61,647 bases of DNA from Verrucomicrobiaceae bacterium (GTDB lineage Bacteria; Verrucomicrobiota; Verrucomicrobiia; Verrucomicrobiales; Verrucomicrobiaceae), in NCBI GenBank assembly GCA_019694165.1, contig JAIBCL010000036.1:1-61647 (forward strand). Direction: 5' to 3'. The notes beneath the pieces were generated by a model, which saw nothing but the letters and a program-made list of their open reading frames with translations, made no database searches and was not told the DNA's origin. The translations under genes were made by a program, and so were the position numbers. Within the stretch, counting starts at the first letter, position 1. The number at the start of each line of letters is the position of its first letter. Positions 35,693 through 45,548 of this stretch are shown piece after piece.

Positions 35693-38600
35693 ATGATTCG
35701 TTTCGTCCTCAGCGGGCAGTCCCACAAGTCATTCGAGCCGGTGAACGTCCGGGTCAGGTTGAACCGTCCGTCGTTGTCATCGGGCGGCTTGCTGCAGTTG
35801 AATTTGGTTGGGGGGATCGCGCGGGCGGCGGGCGACTCGGTGGTCGATTGCATGGGGCTCGCCACCGCGCCCACCGACATGCAGCCGGCCACACCGCTGT
35901 ATTTCCAGCTGCGCTACAGTTGGAGTCCCGCCGCAGCGTTGCGCTTCATACCGCAGACGGGCACCATCATCGATCTGGCCGCATTGCTCGAGGTCGCTGA
36001 TCCGTCCGCCGGCCAAGTCCAAGTCAAAGTCGAGGTGTGGGAAGGCACGTCGCCCAGTGATGAAGACACGATATCCATTGCCATCGCGCCGGTCGAGGTC
36101 ACGCTGCGCGCGACGGTCGCTTCACTCACCATGCATGTCGGCGACGCCATTGCGCCGTGTGTGGACATGCAGCCGGTGCCGCCGGGCGGGGTGCTGCCGT
36201 TTGGCAACGGGGTTAGTCTGGAACGTGACCATCTGGCGGCCTACTACGCTTCTATGACTGCGGCCAACGCGACGCCCGTCATGTCTGCGTTTGTGACGGG
36301 GCCTGCCGGTTTTGCCGCATCGCCACAGGCATTCAAGGAGCAGCAGCAGCTCGCGCAACTGGCGATCAGCTTCGTGACCGGCCGGCCTCCGCCGAAGGAC
36401 GTCGAGGAATTCAACAGTCTGGGGAAGAGCTCTTACCCGCCGGACGCTCAGTTGCGTTGGAAGTTCGGGAAAGAGAAGCCGGTGCTGGCCGGCGGGGTGG
36501 GGCCATACGACAAAATGCCCCCGATGCTGCACGCGAGGCGTCCCAACGAACGGCAACCGCGCGATTCAGTATTCATTCTCCCGTTCCCGCTGCCGCCGAA
36601 CCCGCGCTACAAAGCGCCGGGAAGAGATTTCTTTCCTCTCGTCGTCCTGCCGGTGGAAGTGAAGGCTGCGACTCTCGAGATGACGCTGACGGCCGCACCC
36701 GAGGATGCAGGTGCCGCGGACGCCCATGGCGTCCGCCCGCTGAAGCTGGAGTACAACTGGCTGGAGGCCGAGCAGAAGCTCGTCGGCTCCTTCGCACTCG
36801 AAGTGCGGCGCCCGGCCGCCTTGGGCGGGCGGGTCCTGTATCACTCGGACTGGGACGACGCGGTGCTCGACATGGAGTTCACGGACAAAGTGATCACCAT
36901 CTCGCGGCTCGCAGTGATCGACAAGCAAACGCAGGCGACGAGCTGGGTGGCCCCCTTCGGCATCCGGCTGGAATTGCGCGATGCGGGACCACCTGGCGCG
37001 TCGGTGGCGCGGTTCTGGCTGCCCGTCAGCGAGCAAGGCCTGTTCCAGACGTTTGCGTCGAGTCAGCCAGGAGGCGGCAAGCTGCAGGTGCGGCGGAGTT
37101 TGAAGCAGATCATCAGGGCGACCGGCGACGGTGATGCGGAGCTGATCGTGACCCTGCTGCCGCCCGCGCGGCAGGAGCTGATGATTGACGAATACGACAT
37201 GCCGCCGAAGCCCGCGGCGCTGCGGATCACCGTGCCGCCGCCGTTGGAGGCGGCGCTCGGCACGTGGGATGACGAGATGTTTTCCGGGCTGGATATCAGC
37301 GCCGAGGGTTCGGCGCACGAGGTCATCCACAACAGCGGCACCGTGACCGGCAGCGTGAAGAACCGCAACCCGCAGCCCGATACGCGGATGGAACGCGTCA
37401 CCCTCGAGGTCGTGGGCTCGACCGGCTCCATCGGGCCGCTGGGCATCGAGGGGCCGGGGCCGCCATTCAGCCGCGAGATCAGCGGCCTGGAGGTGGGCGA
37501 GAACGACGTGATCCTCTCCGCCTGGAAGCCGATCAATCAAGTCATCCACGGCGGCCCGTGGCTGGCCACCGCCAGGCTCGTCGGCGTGCTGCCGCTGGCT
37601 GGCGGGGTGCTCTTCCCTCGCGCGCTCCCGGCCGGGAACATCGTGCTGGTGCGCTCCGTCAATGGCATCGCCTTCAGCTACGGCAGGGCGACCTCCGCGG
37701 CGCTGATGGATGGCTTGGATGGCATCTCACCGATGCAGCCGCCGTCATTCGACCCCGTCTCGCGCACGCTGGCCGCCGCCGCGCTGCCGGCACGCACGGG
37801 GACCCATGAATTGCAGGTGGTGGCGATGAACGACTTCGGCGTCGTGCAGGGACCAGCGCTAGTACTCAACGCGCCAAGGCCCATCGTGAACATCAGCGCG
37901 GACACCTCGGCGGTGCCCCACCAGCCCGGCCGCCCTTTCAATGTCGGCAACTCGGTGAATTCCGTGCCGGGCACGTTCGACCACCAGTTTGCGCTCAGGG
38001 TCGAGTTCTCGACGAACGGCGCCGCGCCGCGGATCTCGACGCGCACCGAAGCGCGGGCGCTCACCCGGGACACCACCCGCCTGACTTTCCCGGAGAGCGG
38101 CACGCTGCCCGTGGGTGGTGATGCTCGATTCAGGCTGGAGGGCTTCAATGAGTTTGACTCCGCAGACATCACTTTGAACCTGAACCGGCGGGCCTTTATT
38201 TACGACTTTACCGCGGAACTCGAAATGCGGGTCGTCGATGCGAATGCGCACCTTGAAATCGTGGAAGTGGTGCCCAATGGCATCGCTGGCCTTACCATCG
38301 GACCGGCGGCGGGCGGCTTCGACCGTATCATCTCCGCGGCCAGCCCGACCAGCCCCGTGGGGATCGAACTCATCCGGTTCAAAATCGTCCCGAACGATGA
38401 CGTCGATGAGGAAGACAGGGACGAGGTGGATCTCGACTACCGGATCCGCTACGTTTCTCCGGCCCCGATCCCTGGGAGCGGAGTGGTGCCGAACTTCGGC
38501 CCCGACTACGAGCCTTACGCGGCATTCCTGGTCATCGACGCGTCGCGCGTGATGGAGGATGAAAGCCTGCGTTTCGACCTCAGCGTCATCGCCGAGGGCC

Positions 38601-38704
38601 AGAGCGTGCCCGACCCGGAAGACTGCTGGATTCGCGCACGCGTGCTCAATGGCATCGACCGCGAGCAGGACGGCCAGTTCGCCGTGGCGCTGCTCCGCGT
38701 CTAA
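35693..38704 (+). CDS. Large hypothetical multi-domain beta protein
   Basis: 1003 aa, no signal peptide or membrane segment (MIRFVLSGQSHKSFEPVNVR start). It is rich in alternating beta-strand segments and Pro/Gly turns typical of a chain of Ig-like domains, for instance DTRMERVTLEVVGSTGSIGP, DHQFALRVEFSTNGAAP and FIYDFTAELEMRVVDANAHL. An acidic stretch NDDVDEEDRDEVDLD sits near the C-terminus. I recognise no family. It is the middle gene of the unit; 12 bp from the dockerin-like and 18 bp from the cohesin-like gene, so surely co-transcribed. Confidence 0.75.
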   Translation: MIRFVLSGQSHKSFEPVNVRVRLNRPSLSSGGLLQLNLVGGIARAAGDSVVDCMGLATAPTDMQPATPLYFQLRYSWSPAAALRFIPQTGTIIDLAALLEVADPSAGQVQVKVEVWEGTSPSDEDTISIAIAPVEVTLRATVASLTMHVGDAIAPCVDMQPVPPGGVLPFGNGVSLERDHLAAYYASMTAANATPVMSAFVTGPAGFAASPQAFKEQQQLAQLAISFVTGRPPPKDVEEFNSLGKSSYPPDAQLRWKFGKEKPVLAGGVGPYDKMPPMLHARRPNERQPRDSVFILPFPLPPNPRYKAPGRDFFPLVVLPVEVKAATLEMTLTAAPEDAGAADAHGVRPLKLEYNWLEAEQKLVGSFALEVRRPAALGGRVLYHSDWDDAVLDMEFTDKVITISRLAVIDKQTQATSWVAPFGIRLELRDAGPPGASVARFWLPVSEQGLFQTFASSQPGGGKLQVRRSLKQIIRATGDGDAELIVTLLPPARQELMIDEYDMPPKPAALRITVPPPLEAALGTWDDEMFSGLDISAEGSAHEVIHNSGTVTGSVKNRNPQPDTRMERVTLEVVGSTGSIGPLGIEGPGPPFSREISGLEVGENDVILSAWKPINQVIHGGPWLATARLVGVLPLAGGVLFPRALPAGNIVLVRSVNGIAFSYGRATSAALMDGLDGISPMQPPSFDPVSRTLAAAALPARTGTHELQVVAMNDFGVVQGPALVLNAPRPIVNISADTSAVPHQPGRPFNVGNSVNSVPGTFDHQFALRVEFSTNGAAPRISTRTEARALTRDTTRLTFPESGTLPVGGDARFRLEGFNEFDSADITLNLNRRAFIYDFTAELEMRVVDANAHLEIVEVVPNGIAGLTIGPAAGGFDRIISAASPTSPVGIELIRFKIVPNDDVDEEDRDEVDLDYRIRYVSPAPIPGSGVVPNFGPDYEPYAAFLVIDASRVMEDESLRFDLSVIAEGQSVPDPEDCWIRARVLNGIDREQDGQFAVALLRV

Positions 38705-38722
38705 CAAGCTGCTCCCAAGATC

Positions 38723-41602
38723 ATGCTCGCCTTCGAACTGCCTCTTGCACCCGTGGCCCAGGGATCGTCCTTCGACGGCGCGCTCCTGTTGCCGGCCGGC
38801 TTCACCGCCTCCGCGCTGGTGATCGACATGGAGTTTCCTCCGGGCGCTTTTGACTCGGTGGAGTTCGACAGAGGCACCGGACTCTCCGCTGCGGACAAGC
38901 TCGACAAAAACGGGCCGGCGGGTGAACGCGGCATCGCGCGCGTGGTGATCACTCGTGACGGCGCCGGCGGGGTGGCCGGACCCGCCGAATTGCTGGTCTT
39001 CAGGGCGCGACTGCGTGGCCGCCGCGGCGCGCCGTGCTTCCTGCGCGCGCGCCTGCTCTCGGGTGCGGACGCCGACTTGATTGCGTTCGATGCCGAGGTC
39101 GTCGAGGGCACCGTCTTCGTGGCAGCGGGCAGCCTCGGCGTGGTGACGACCGCGCTCGAGCGCGCGAACCGCGGACAGCCCTGGCACGAGGTGCTCATCG
39201 CTGAAGGCGGGCAGCCTCCCTACCACTGGCGGCTCGCATCTGGGGCGCTGCCTGGCGGCGTGACGCTGGGGGAAGGTGGCGTCATCAGCGGTGTGCCCGG
39301 CGCCTCGGGCACCTTTCCCGTCACCTTCGCGGTCAGTGACAGCGCTGCGCCCGCGGCCGGCCCCGTGCCCTGCGCGTTGGACATCGTGGTCACCGCGCCG
39401 CTGCCGCAGATCACCACGGAGGTGCTCCCGGTCGCCGCGGCTGGTCATGCCTATGCGGCGGACCTCGCCGCCACGGGCGGTGCCGCACCGTACCGCTGGA
39501 GCGCCAATGGCTTGCCGGCGGGCCTTGCCGTCGTCGGCTCGCAGATCGTCGGCATGCCGGAACAGGGCGTGCCGACCGGCGAGCATGTCGTCGAATTGAT
39601 CGTCGAAGACTCCACCGCCACTCCGCCGCTGACGGCGAGCCGCATGGTCGCACTCGAGCTGCGGTCCGCTCTTCAGGTGGCGCGGCATGTGGTGGCTGAT
39701 GTGTCCCAAGTCCATCTGGCTCCGAACCTGCTGGTGGTTGACTACGAATTGGATGCGGAGGTGAACGTCGTCGTCGCGGCCGGCCCGGGCGTCAGAGAGA
39801 CTCAGGAAATCATTGACCGCGCGATGGAGGAGATCGTCTCGGCCATCGTGTCCACCGACTGTCTCGACGGTCCGCCCGCGCCCACGCCGCCGCCGGATGC
39901 CGGCCTCGGCGTTCCCGGAGGTTTTGGCCCGCCGGACCGCTCGCCGCTGCCGGGAGACCGCCTCAGTTGCCGCGAAAAACTCACCCCGCTGCTCGACGAG
40001 TACCGCGACCTGCGCAACGCCCGCCGCACGGCCAATGTGCTGAGCAAGGGCATCACCGTCGTGATCGACGGCACGCCGGTTTACACTCACACGGATGGAC
40101 TGGCCGGCAAGCGCACCTCCACCGGCCGCGCCGCCTACGCCATGCGCAAGACCGCGCAAAACGACGCCATGCAGCAGGCGCTGAAGAAAGACAAAGACCG
40201 CAAGGCCCTGCTCAAGCATGCCCAGGCGCGCATCGAGGCGCTGATCAAGAAGGCCGCGGACCAAAAACATGCCGCGGGCGCAAAGACGAAGAGCGCGAAA
40301 TTCAAGATCGTGCCGAAGACCTGGAAACCCGGCGCTCCGGTCACGAAGCTGGTTGACGACCGCATTGCGGCGCTCAGTGGCTGGATCTCTCACATCGACT
40401 GGGACGCGCTTTTCCCTGCGTCGGGGAAACCGGTGATCAAGCTCACCACGGGGCCGCACCGCATCGAGGTCTCGGCGTTTGCCAGTTATCTCATCGCCCC
40501 TGGTTCCATCCTGGGGCACATGACGGCGCATTCCTCCACGATCACGTCGAAGGTCACCCTCCGTCCGCGCAATCCCGAACACTGGCCGCGGCTCGACTGC
40601 GCGGTCGTCTGCCAGGGCTACGGCGGGCAATTCACGCAGGACGTGAACCTCCATCCATCCGATGTCGATCTGCTCGCCATCGGACGCGACGGCCTCTCTT
40701 TGATGCCTGCCACGGGCGATCCGGCCGCGCCCTACGCTGCGCCACGGCCGTTCCAGCGTCAGCCCGGCTTTGCTGCGCAAAAAGTTTTTGCCGGCGTGGC
40801 GGATGACATCGGGCGCACCTGGGTGCTGGCCTCCTCAGGCTCCCGGCTGGCCATCATCCGCAATCAGGGCGTCGGCGGCTTTGCGCAGCCGCATGCCCAT
40901 GTTTTCGACGCTCGCGCGGGATCCATCGTCGATACGCTCCTGCTGGAAACGGGAGCCGGTCATGTGGCGGCCGCAGTGTTGTTTCCCGGCGAGGTCGCCA
41001 CCGTGGGTGACCTCGCCGCTCTGGCTGCGGGAGGCGCGCCGTCCGTTGTTTCGACGCCTGTGCAATCCCGTGTCGTGCATGACGAGGCGGCGGCCTTCTG
41101 CCGTATTCCGGCGCTGACTCCTGTGACGGCCGATCGCGCCATCGCCGTGGTCTGGCTCTACTCAGGGACGCTGACCTGGCACGAGCTCGGGGCGGATGGC
41201 CGCCCCGCGCCATTTCACGGCGTGGCACCCCTCGATGTGGTCGATCTCACGCATCGCTGCCCGGCCGTCGTTTCCTTCACGGACGCCGGCAGCGTGCGTC
41301 TGGCGGCGGTCGCCACCGAGGCGCGCGAGCTGCTGTCGTGGACTTTTCCCGACGGCATTAGGCCGGACCTCCCGGATTTCACCTTCGCGGCGTTGCCCGC
41401 CTCGCCGCGTCATTTGCAGCCGGCCTTCGGCCTCGGCTTGGCGTTGTTTCTGGGACCGCAGTCCCAAGTCTTCCTGCTGACGGCGGATGGACTCGAGCCG
41501 CTCGCGCCGGAGTCCGGCACTTCGTCGATGCACGGCCGGGGCATGGTCGTCGCGCTCGGCCGCCGGTCCGGTGGGGAGGTGCGCATCCTGGAGCGCCGGT
41601 GA
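38723..41602 (+). CDS. Cohesin-like and He_PIG domain protein, third gene of the unit
   Basis: 959 aa, no signal peptide. Residues about 1-140 have a cohesin-like pattern: VAQGSSFDGALLL, FTASALVIDMEFPPGAFDSV, then a string of hydrophobic strands to DAEVVEGTVFV. Two putative-Ig He_PIG units follow (GGQPPYHWRLASGALPGGVT, EGGVISGVPGASGTFPVTFA; then GGAAPYRWSANGLPAGLAVV). A middle region is helical and basic (MRKTAQNDAMQQALKKDKDR). The last about 350 residues repeat short beta-blade-like segments (LWTWHELG-type turns), perhaps a propeller. Function unknown; protein-protein binding or a surface structure is possible. Absence of a signal peptide is odd for such modules. Confidence 0.75.
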   Translation: MLAFELPLAPVAQGSSFDGALLLPAGFTASALVIDMEFPPGAFDSVEFDRGTGLSAADKLDKNGPAGERGIARVVITRDGAGGVAGPAELLVFRARLRGRRGAPCFLRARLLSGADADLIAFDAEVVEGTVFVAAGSLGVVTTALERANRGQPWHEVLIAEGGQPPYHWRLASGALPGGVTLGEGGVISGVPGASGTFPVTFAVSDSAAPAAGPVPCALDIVVTAPLPQITTEVLPVAAAGHAYAADLAATGGAAPYRWSANGLPAGLAVVGSQIVGMPEQGVPTGEHVVELIVEDSTATPPLTASRMVALELRSALQVARHVVADVSQVHLAPNLLVVDYELDAEVNVVVAAGPGVRETQEIIDRAMEEIVSAIVSTDCLDGPPAPTPPPDAGLGVPGGFGPPDRSPLPGDRLSCREKLTPLLDEYRDLRNARRTANVLSKGITVVIDGTPVYTHTDGLAGKRTSTGRAAYAMRKTAQNDAMQQALKKDKDRKALLKHAQARIEALIKKAADQKHAAGAKTKSAKFKIVPKTWKPGAPVTKLVDDRIAALSGWISHIDWDALFPASGKPVIKLTTGPHRIEVSAFASYLIAPGSILGHMTAHSSTITSKVTLRPRNPEHWPRLDCAVVCQGYGGQFTQDVNLHPSDVDLLAIGRDGLSLMPATGDPAAPYAAPRPFQRQPGFAAQKVFAGVADDIGRTWVLASSGSRLAIIRNQGVGGFAQPHAHVFDARAGSIVDTLLLETGAGHVAAAVLFPGEVATVGDLAALAAGGAPSVVSTPVQSRVVHDEAAAFCRIPALTPVTADRAIAVVWLYSGTLTWHELGADGRPAPFHGVAPLDVVDLTHRCPAVVSFTDAGSVRLAAVATEARELLSWTFPDGIRPDLPDFTFAALPASPRHLQPAFGLGLALFLGPQSQVFLLTADGLEPLAPESGTSSMHGRGMVVALGRRSGGEVRILERR

Positions 41603-41697
41603 AGCCGGTGACGGATGGGGGTCCGGCAAGCTTTCCCATGCCTCGTCTGCAAGCACCTGGCTACTATCCTGTTGTTCTCACATAGTGATGCGAACGA

Positions 41698-41761
41698 AGT
41701 GCTCAGTTCTCAGTAGAAATCACGAGGTGAAACTCAGGCTGAGCACCTCGCACTGAGCACT
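41698..41761. terminator. Nested inverted repeats between convergent genes
   Basis: AGTGCTCAGT (41698-41707) pairs with ACTGAGCACT (41752-41761). Inside, CGAGGTG (41723-41729) pairs with CACCTCG (41744-41750), and CTCAG (41733-41737) with CTGAG (41739-41743). CTGAGCAC occurs twice on the right side, so alternative folds are possible. It lies between the end of the cohesin-like gene and the end of the GlcD-like gene. No T-run follows, so intrinsic termination is uncertain. Confidence 0.45.
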
Positions 41762-41823
41762 CAAGGCGAGACGGACACGAAAACAGCACGATGCTCATTT
41801 GCCTGGAGTGAGAGAGATGCAGG

Positions 41824-43218
41824 CTAGTCAGCCAGATCGAAGATTTTTCCCGGATTAAGCAGGCCGGCGGGATCAAGGGCGCGCTTGATGGAGCGCATGA
41901 GTTCGTAGCTGCCTTCACCGAGCTGGCGTTTGACGAATGCCTTCTTCGCCAGGCCGACGCCGTGCTCGCCGGTGACGGTGCCGCCGAGGCGCAATGTCTC
42001 AGCCACGATTTCCTCGAGCGCGAGTTCGACGCGGTGCATCTCGTCCTTGTCGCGCTCGTTGGTGAGGAAGGTGGGGTGCAGATTCCCGTCGCCGAGGTGG
42101 CCGAACGTGCCGATCTGCAACCGGTGGCGCGCGGCGGATTCATTGATGAAGGCCACCATGCGCGCCAGTTCGCTGCGCGGGACCGTCACGTCTTCGAGGA
42201 TGGTCGTCGGACGGATGCGCGCGAGAGCGGAGAAGGCATTGCGGCGCGCGGCGGCAAGCTTTGCTCCTTCCTGCTCGTCGGCAGCGATGCGCACATCGTG
42301 CGCGCCGCACTGCCGCGCCAGCTCGCTCATGCGCGCGGCTTCTTCCTCGACCACGGCGGGATGGCCGTCGGTTTCCATCAGCACCAGCGCCTCCACGTCC
42401 GTGGGCAGGCCGATCTTTGCGTAATCCTCGACGCACTTCACCGTCATGCGGTCGAGGAACTCCAGCGTGCAGGGAATGATGCGTGCGGCGATGATCGCCG
42501 AGATCGTCTCAGCTGCGGCTCCCATAGAGTCGTAGAGGGCCAGCATGGTGCGGCGCGCCTTCGGGCGCGGCAGAAGCTTCAGCAGCACCTCCGTGATGAT
42601 GCCGAGCGTGCCCTCGGAGCCGATGAAGAGGTCCTTCATCGAGTAGCCGGCCACGTCTTTGACGCACTTGTTTCCAAGAAAGACGATCTGGCCGTCCGGC
42701 AGCACGACCTCCATGCCCATGACGTAGTCGCGCGTGACGCCGTATTTGAGGCCGCGCAGGCCGCCGCTGTTCTCAGCCACGTTGCCGCCGATGGTGCTTA
42801 TCTTCATGGAGCCGGGATCGGGCGGATAGAACAGTCCGGCGCGGGCCGCGGCATCGTCGATCTCTTTGGTGATGGCTCCGCATTGCGCACGGAGCGTGAG
42901 GTTCTTCGGGTCGATCTCGACGATCTGGTCCATCTTCACCAGGCAAATGACGAGGCAGCCCTCCAGCGGCACGCTGCCGCCGCTCAGCCCGGTGCCGGAG
43001 CCGCGCGTGACGACGGGTATCTCCGCCTGCCGCGCGAGCTTCACGCAGCCGCTCACCTCCTGCGCGGAAGAAGGAAAAACGACCGCGCCGGGCCGCTGCT
43101 TGAGCGCGGCGGTGCCATCGAACGAATACGGAATCAAGTCTTCGTCGGCCACGAGCACACGCTTCGCGCCGAGGAGGTTCTGAAGAGCTGCGATGAAGTC
43201 CGGGCCTGCTTTGTTCAC
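41824..43218 (-). CDS. glcD: FAD-linked oxidase, glycolate oxidase subunit GlcD-like
   Basis: 464 aa, no signal peptide. The PCMH-type FAD-binding domain shows VVFPSSAQEVSGCVKLA, VTRGSGTGLSGGSVP and PDPGSMKISTIGGNVAENSG, the C-terminal substrate domain shows FGHLGDGNLHPTF and GTVTGEHGVGLAKK, ending with LLNPGKIFD. Typical of GlcD and D-lactate dehydrogenase relatives oxidising 2-hydroxy acids. GlcE/GlcF partners are not adjacent, so it may act alone or with distant genes. Which 2-hydroxy acid is used cannot be told. Confidence 0.9.
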   Translation of the reverse strand: MNKAGPDFIAALQNLLGAKRVLVADEDLIPYSFDGTAALKQRPGAVVFPSSAQEVSGCVKLARQAEIPVVTRGSGTGLSGGSVPLEGCLVICLVKMDQIVEIDPKNLTLRAQCGAITKEIDDAAARAGLFYPPDPGSMKISTIGGNVAENSGGLRGLKYGVTRDYVMGMEVVLPDGQIVFLGNKCVKDVAGYSMKDLFIGSEGTLGIITEVLLKLLPRPKARRTMLALYDSMGAAAETISAIIAARIIPCTLEFLDRMTVKCVEDYAKIGLPTDVEALVLMETDGHPAVVEEEAARMSELARQCGAHDVRIAADEQEGAKLAAARRNAFSALARIRPTTILEDVTVPRSELARMVAFINESAARHRLQIGTFGHLGDGNLHPTFLTNERDKDEMHRVELALEEIVAETLRLGGTVTGEHGVGLAKKAFVKRQLGEGSYELMRSIKRALDPAGLLNPGKIFDLAD

Positions 43219-43386
43219 GACTGGCCGACTCTGGCGCTGGCGCGCGACGAGTCAATGCGTGCCTCCATCTCGGTTCCGTTCCGGCACGAGGGCCGGCGTT
43301 GAGGGGCATTCCGGGACCTTCTGGCACTCCGGTGAATGGAATCGGTCTCTTGTTCCGATTAACAGGCACACCACACTTCTCCGCAC

Positions 43387-45543
43387 ATGCACAAGACCAT
43401 CCGCCTGCTGTCGTTTCTGCTCGCCTTCGCCATCGTCGTGCCACGGTCCCGCTGCCTCGCCGCAGAAGAGCCGCCGCGCGGCCTGCGTGATCTGAACACC
43501 AGCTACTTCCCCTTCACTCCCGTGAAGGACAAGTCCGAATGGGCGGACCGCCGCGAGGAGGTGAAACGCCGCGTGCTCCTGGCCTGCAACCTGTGGCCGC
43601 TGCCGGAAAAAACTCCGCTCAATGCCGTGGTGCATGGCCGGGTGGAGCGTGATGACTACACCATCGACCGCGTTTTCTTCGAGTCGCTGCCCGGCCACTT
43701 CGTCACCGGCAGCCTGTATCTGCCGAAGAAGACGGGCGCATCCATGCCCGGCATCCTCTGTCCGCACGGCCATTGGCCGAACGGCCGCTTCATGGACGCG
43801 GGGGCGGGTTCGGCTGAGGTGAAAAAGCAGTTTGAGATGAAGGCCGAGGAGATGGAGTGCGCGGCGCGCTCGCCGCTCCAGGCGCGCTGCGTGCAGCTCG
43901 CACGCATGGGTTGTGCGGTCTTCCACTACGACATGCTCGGCAATGCGGACTCCGTCCAGCTCTTCGTCGATGACAAAGGCAAGGTCCAGCACCGCCACGG
44001 ATTCAATCCGGAGAACGCGGTGAACGAGCACGGCAGGTGGACGTTCCTCACGCCGCAGGCGGACCTGCGTCTGCAGACGAATTTCGGCCTGCAAACCTGG
44101 AACTCGTATCGTGCGCTGGACTTCCTGCTCACCGTCAAGGGCGTAGATCCAAAGCGCATCGGCATCACCGGGGCGAGCGGCGGCGGCACGCAGAGCATGA
44201 TCAGTGCCGGCATCGACGACCGGATCGCCGCTGCGCATCCATGTGTCATGGTGAGCACCGCGATGCAGGGAGGCTGCACATGCGAGAACGGGCACTACCT
44301 GCGCATCGGACAGGGGAACATCGACATCGCCGCGCTCACCGCGCCCCGCCCGTTGGGTCTCACGGCGGCGAATGACTGGACGAAGGAATTGGAGGCCAAG
44401 GGCCTGCCCGACTTGAAGGGCCTCTACGCCATGCTCGGCGTGCCAGAGCGCGTGACAGCGCACATCGCCACGCAGTTCCCCCACAACTACAACCTGCCCT
44501 CGCGCACCGCCATGTATCACTTCTTCAACAAGCACTTTCATCTTGGCGTCAGCGAGCCCGTCCGGGAGCGCGAGTTCATCTTCTCCACGAAGGAAGATCT
44601 CACCGTTTGGACAAAGGAACATCCCGCGCCGGCCGGCAACCGGACAGGCGATGCGCACGAGCGCGACGTCTGCAAATGGATGACCGAGCAGGACGAAAAG
44701 AACATCAACTCGATGCTCCTTTCGCGTGACCCGGCGAATCGCAAAGTGCTCAACGACATCATCGGCGGCGCATGGCGGACCATCATCGGACGGAAGCAGC
44801 CGGCAGCGCGCGACGTGACGTTTGAACCCGGCAGGAAGGACGACCGCGGCAGCTACCTCTTCATGGACGGCATCATCCGCCTGGCGGGCGCAAATGAGGA
44901 GGTGGCGTGCACCTTCGTCCATCCGCAAAACTGGAATGGCACCGCCGTGCTGTGGCTGAGCCTCAAGAAGAACGATCTTTTCATCGGTGAAGTGAATCCG
45001 GTGCCCACGCCCGCGGTGATGGCGCTGCTCGATGCCGGCATCGCCATCGCGCGGCCTGAACTTTACCTGCCCGATGCGACGGAGAATCCGAAGGCCGGTG
45101 AGAACACGCGGTCGAAGCCCGGTGCCTTCCAGGAGTTCTGCGGCTACACGTACGGCTACAATCCCACGCTGCTCGCCCGGCGTGTGCATGACGCGATGAC
45201 GACCGTGACGATGATGAAAAACCATCCCCAGAAACCAGCGGGCAAGGTGATCATCGTCGGAGTGAATGGCGCGGCGCCCATCGCGGCCGCTGCGTGCGCG
45301 CTGACCCGTGATGCCGTGGCCGGCATGGCCATCGCGCCGGAAGGGTTCACCTTCGCGAAGCTGAATTCCTTTTGGGACGTGAACTTCGTCCCCGGCGCCG
45401 TGAAGTATGGCGACATGAACGGCCTTCTCTCCATCTGCGCCCCGGTTCGCATCGCGCACATCGGCGGCGAGAATCCTGCGTCCGGCGAGTCGCTGGCAGC
45501 GGCGGTCAGCGGCCTTCTCAATCCAAAGAGCCGTCCTCGGTGA
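43387..45543 (+). CDS. Secreted alpha/beta hydrolase (acetyl-xylan-esterase-like)
   Basis: 718 aa with signal peptide MHKTIRLLSFLLAFAIVVPR. N-terminal half holds an alpha/beta hydrolase: PGILCPHGHWPNGRF (oxyanion region), and nucleophile elbow GASGGGTQ (S264), with later TQFPHNYNLPSR giving a candidate His. The second half (from about 430) has no clear family but repeats hydrolase-like strands (AVLWLSLKKNDLF, GKVIIVGVNGAAP), suggesting a second degenerate hydrolase-like domain without an obvious GxSxG. Such proteins are abundant in Planctomycetes and Verrucomicrobia, often acting on acylated sugars. Overlap region with the next gene is small; 5 bp gap. Confidence 0.85.
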   Translation: MHKTIRLLSFLLAFAIVVPRSRCLAAEEPPRGLRDLNTSYFPFTPVKDKSEWADRREEVKRRVLLACNLWPLPEKTPLNAVVHGRVERDDYTIDRVFFESLPGHFVTGSLYLPKKTGASMPGILCPHGHWPNGRFMDAGAGSAEVKKQFEMKAEEMECAARSPLQARCVQLARMGCAVFHYDMLGNADSVQLFVDDKGKVQHRHGFNPENAVNEHGRWTFLTPQADLRLQTNFGLQTWNSYRALDFLLTVKGVDPKRIGITGASGGGTQSMISAGIDDRIAAAHPCVMVSTAMQGGCTCENGHYLRIGQGNIDIAALTAPRPLGLTAANDWTKELEAKGLPDLKGLYAMLGVPERVTAHIATQFPHNYNLPSRTAMYHFFNKHFHLGVSEPVREREFIFSTKEDLTVWTKEHPAPAGNRTGDAHERDVCKWMTEQDEKNINSMLLSRDPANRKVLNDIIGGAWRTIIGRKQPAARDVTFEPGRKDDRGSYLFMDGIIRLAGANEEVACTFVHPQNWNGTAVLWLSLKKNDLFIGEVNPVPTPAVMALLDAGIAIARPELYLPDATENPKAGENTRSKPGAFQEFCGYTYGYNPTLLARRVHDAMTTVTMMKNHPQKPAGKVIIVGVNGAAPIAAAACALTRDAVAGMAIAPEGFTFAKLNSFWDVNFVPGAVKYGDMNGLLSICAPVRIAHIGGENPASGESLAAAVSGLLNPKSRPR

Positions 45544-45548
45544 CCGCG

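Noticed and set aside
37859..40780. A 973-codon open frame on the minus strand across the second and third genes of the three-gene unit
   Set aside because: It is antisense to two well-formed genes, is rich in Arg/His/Asp/Gly as expected for the complement of high-GC codons, and shows no domain or signal.
43252..45459. 735-codon minus-strand frame opposite the alpha/beta hydrolase gene
   Set aside because: Antisense shadow of a gene with a signal peptide and GxSxG motif; composition is typical of a shadow frame.
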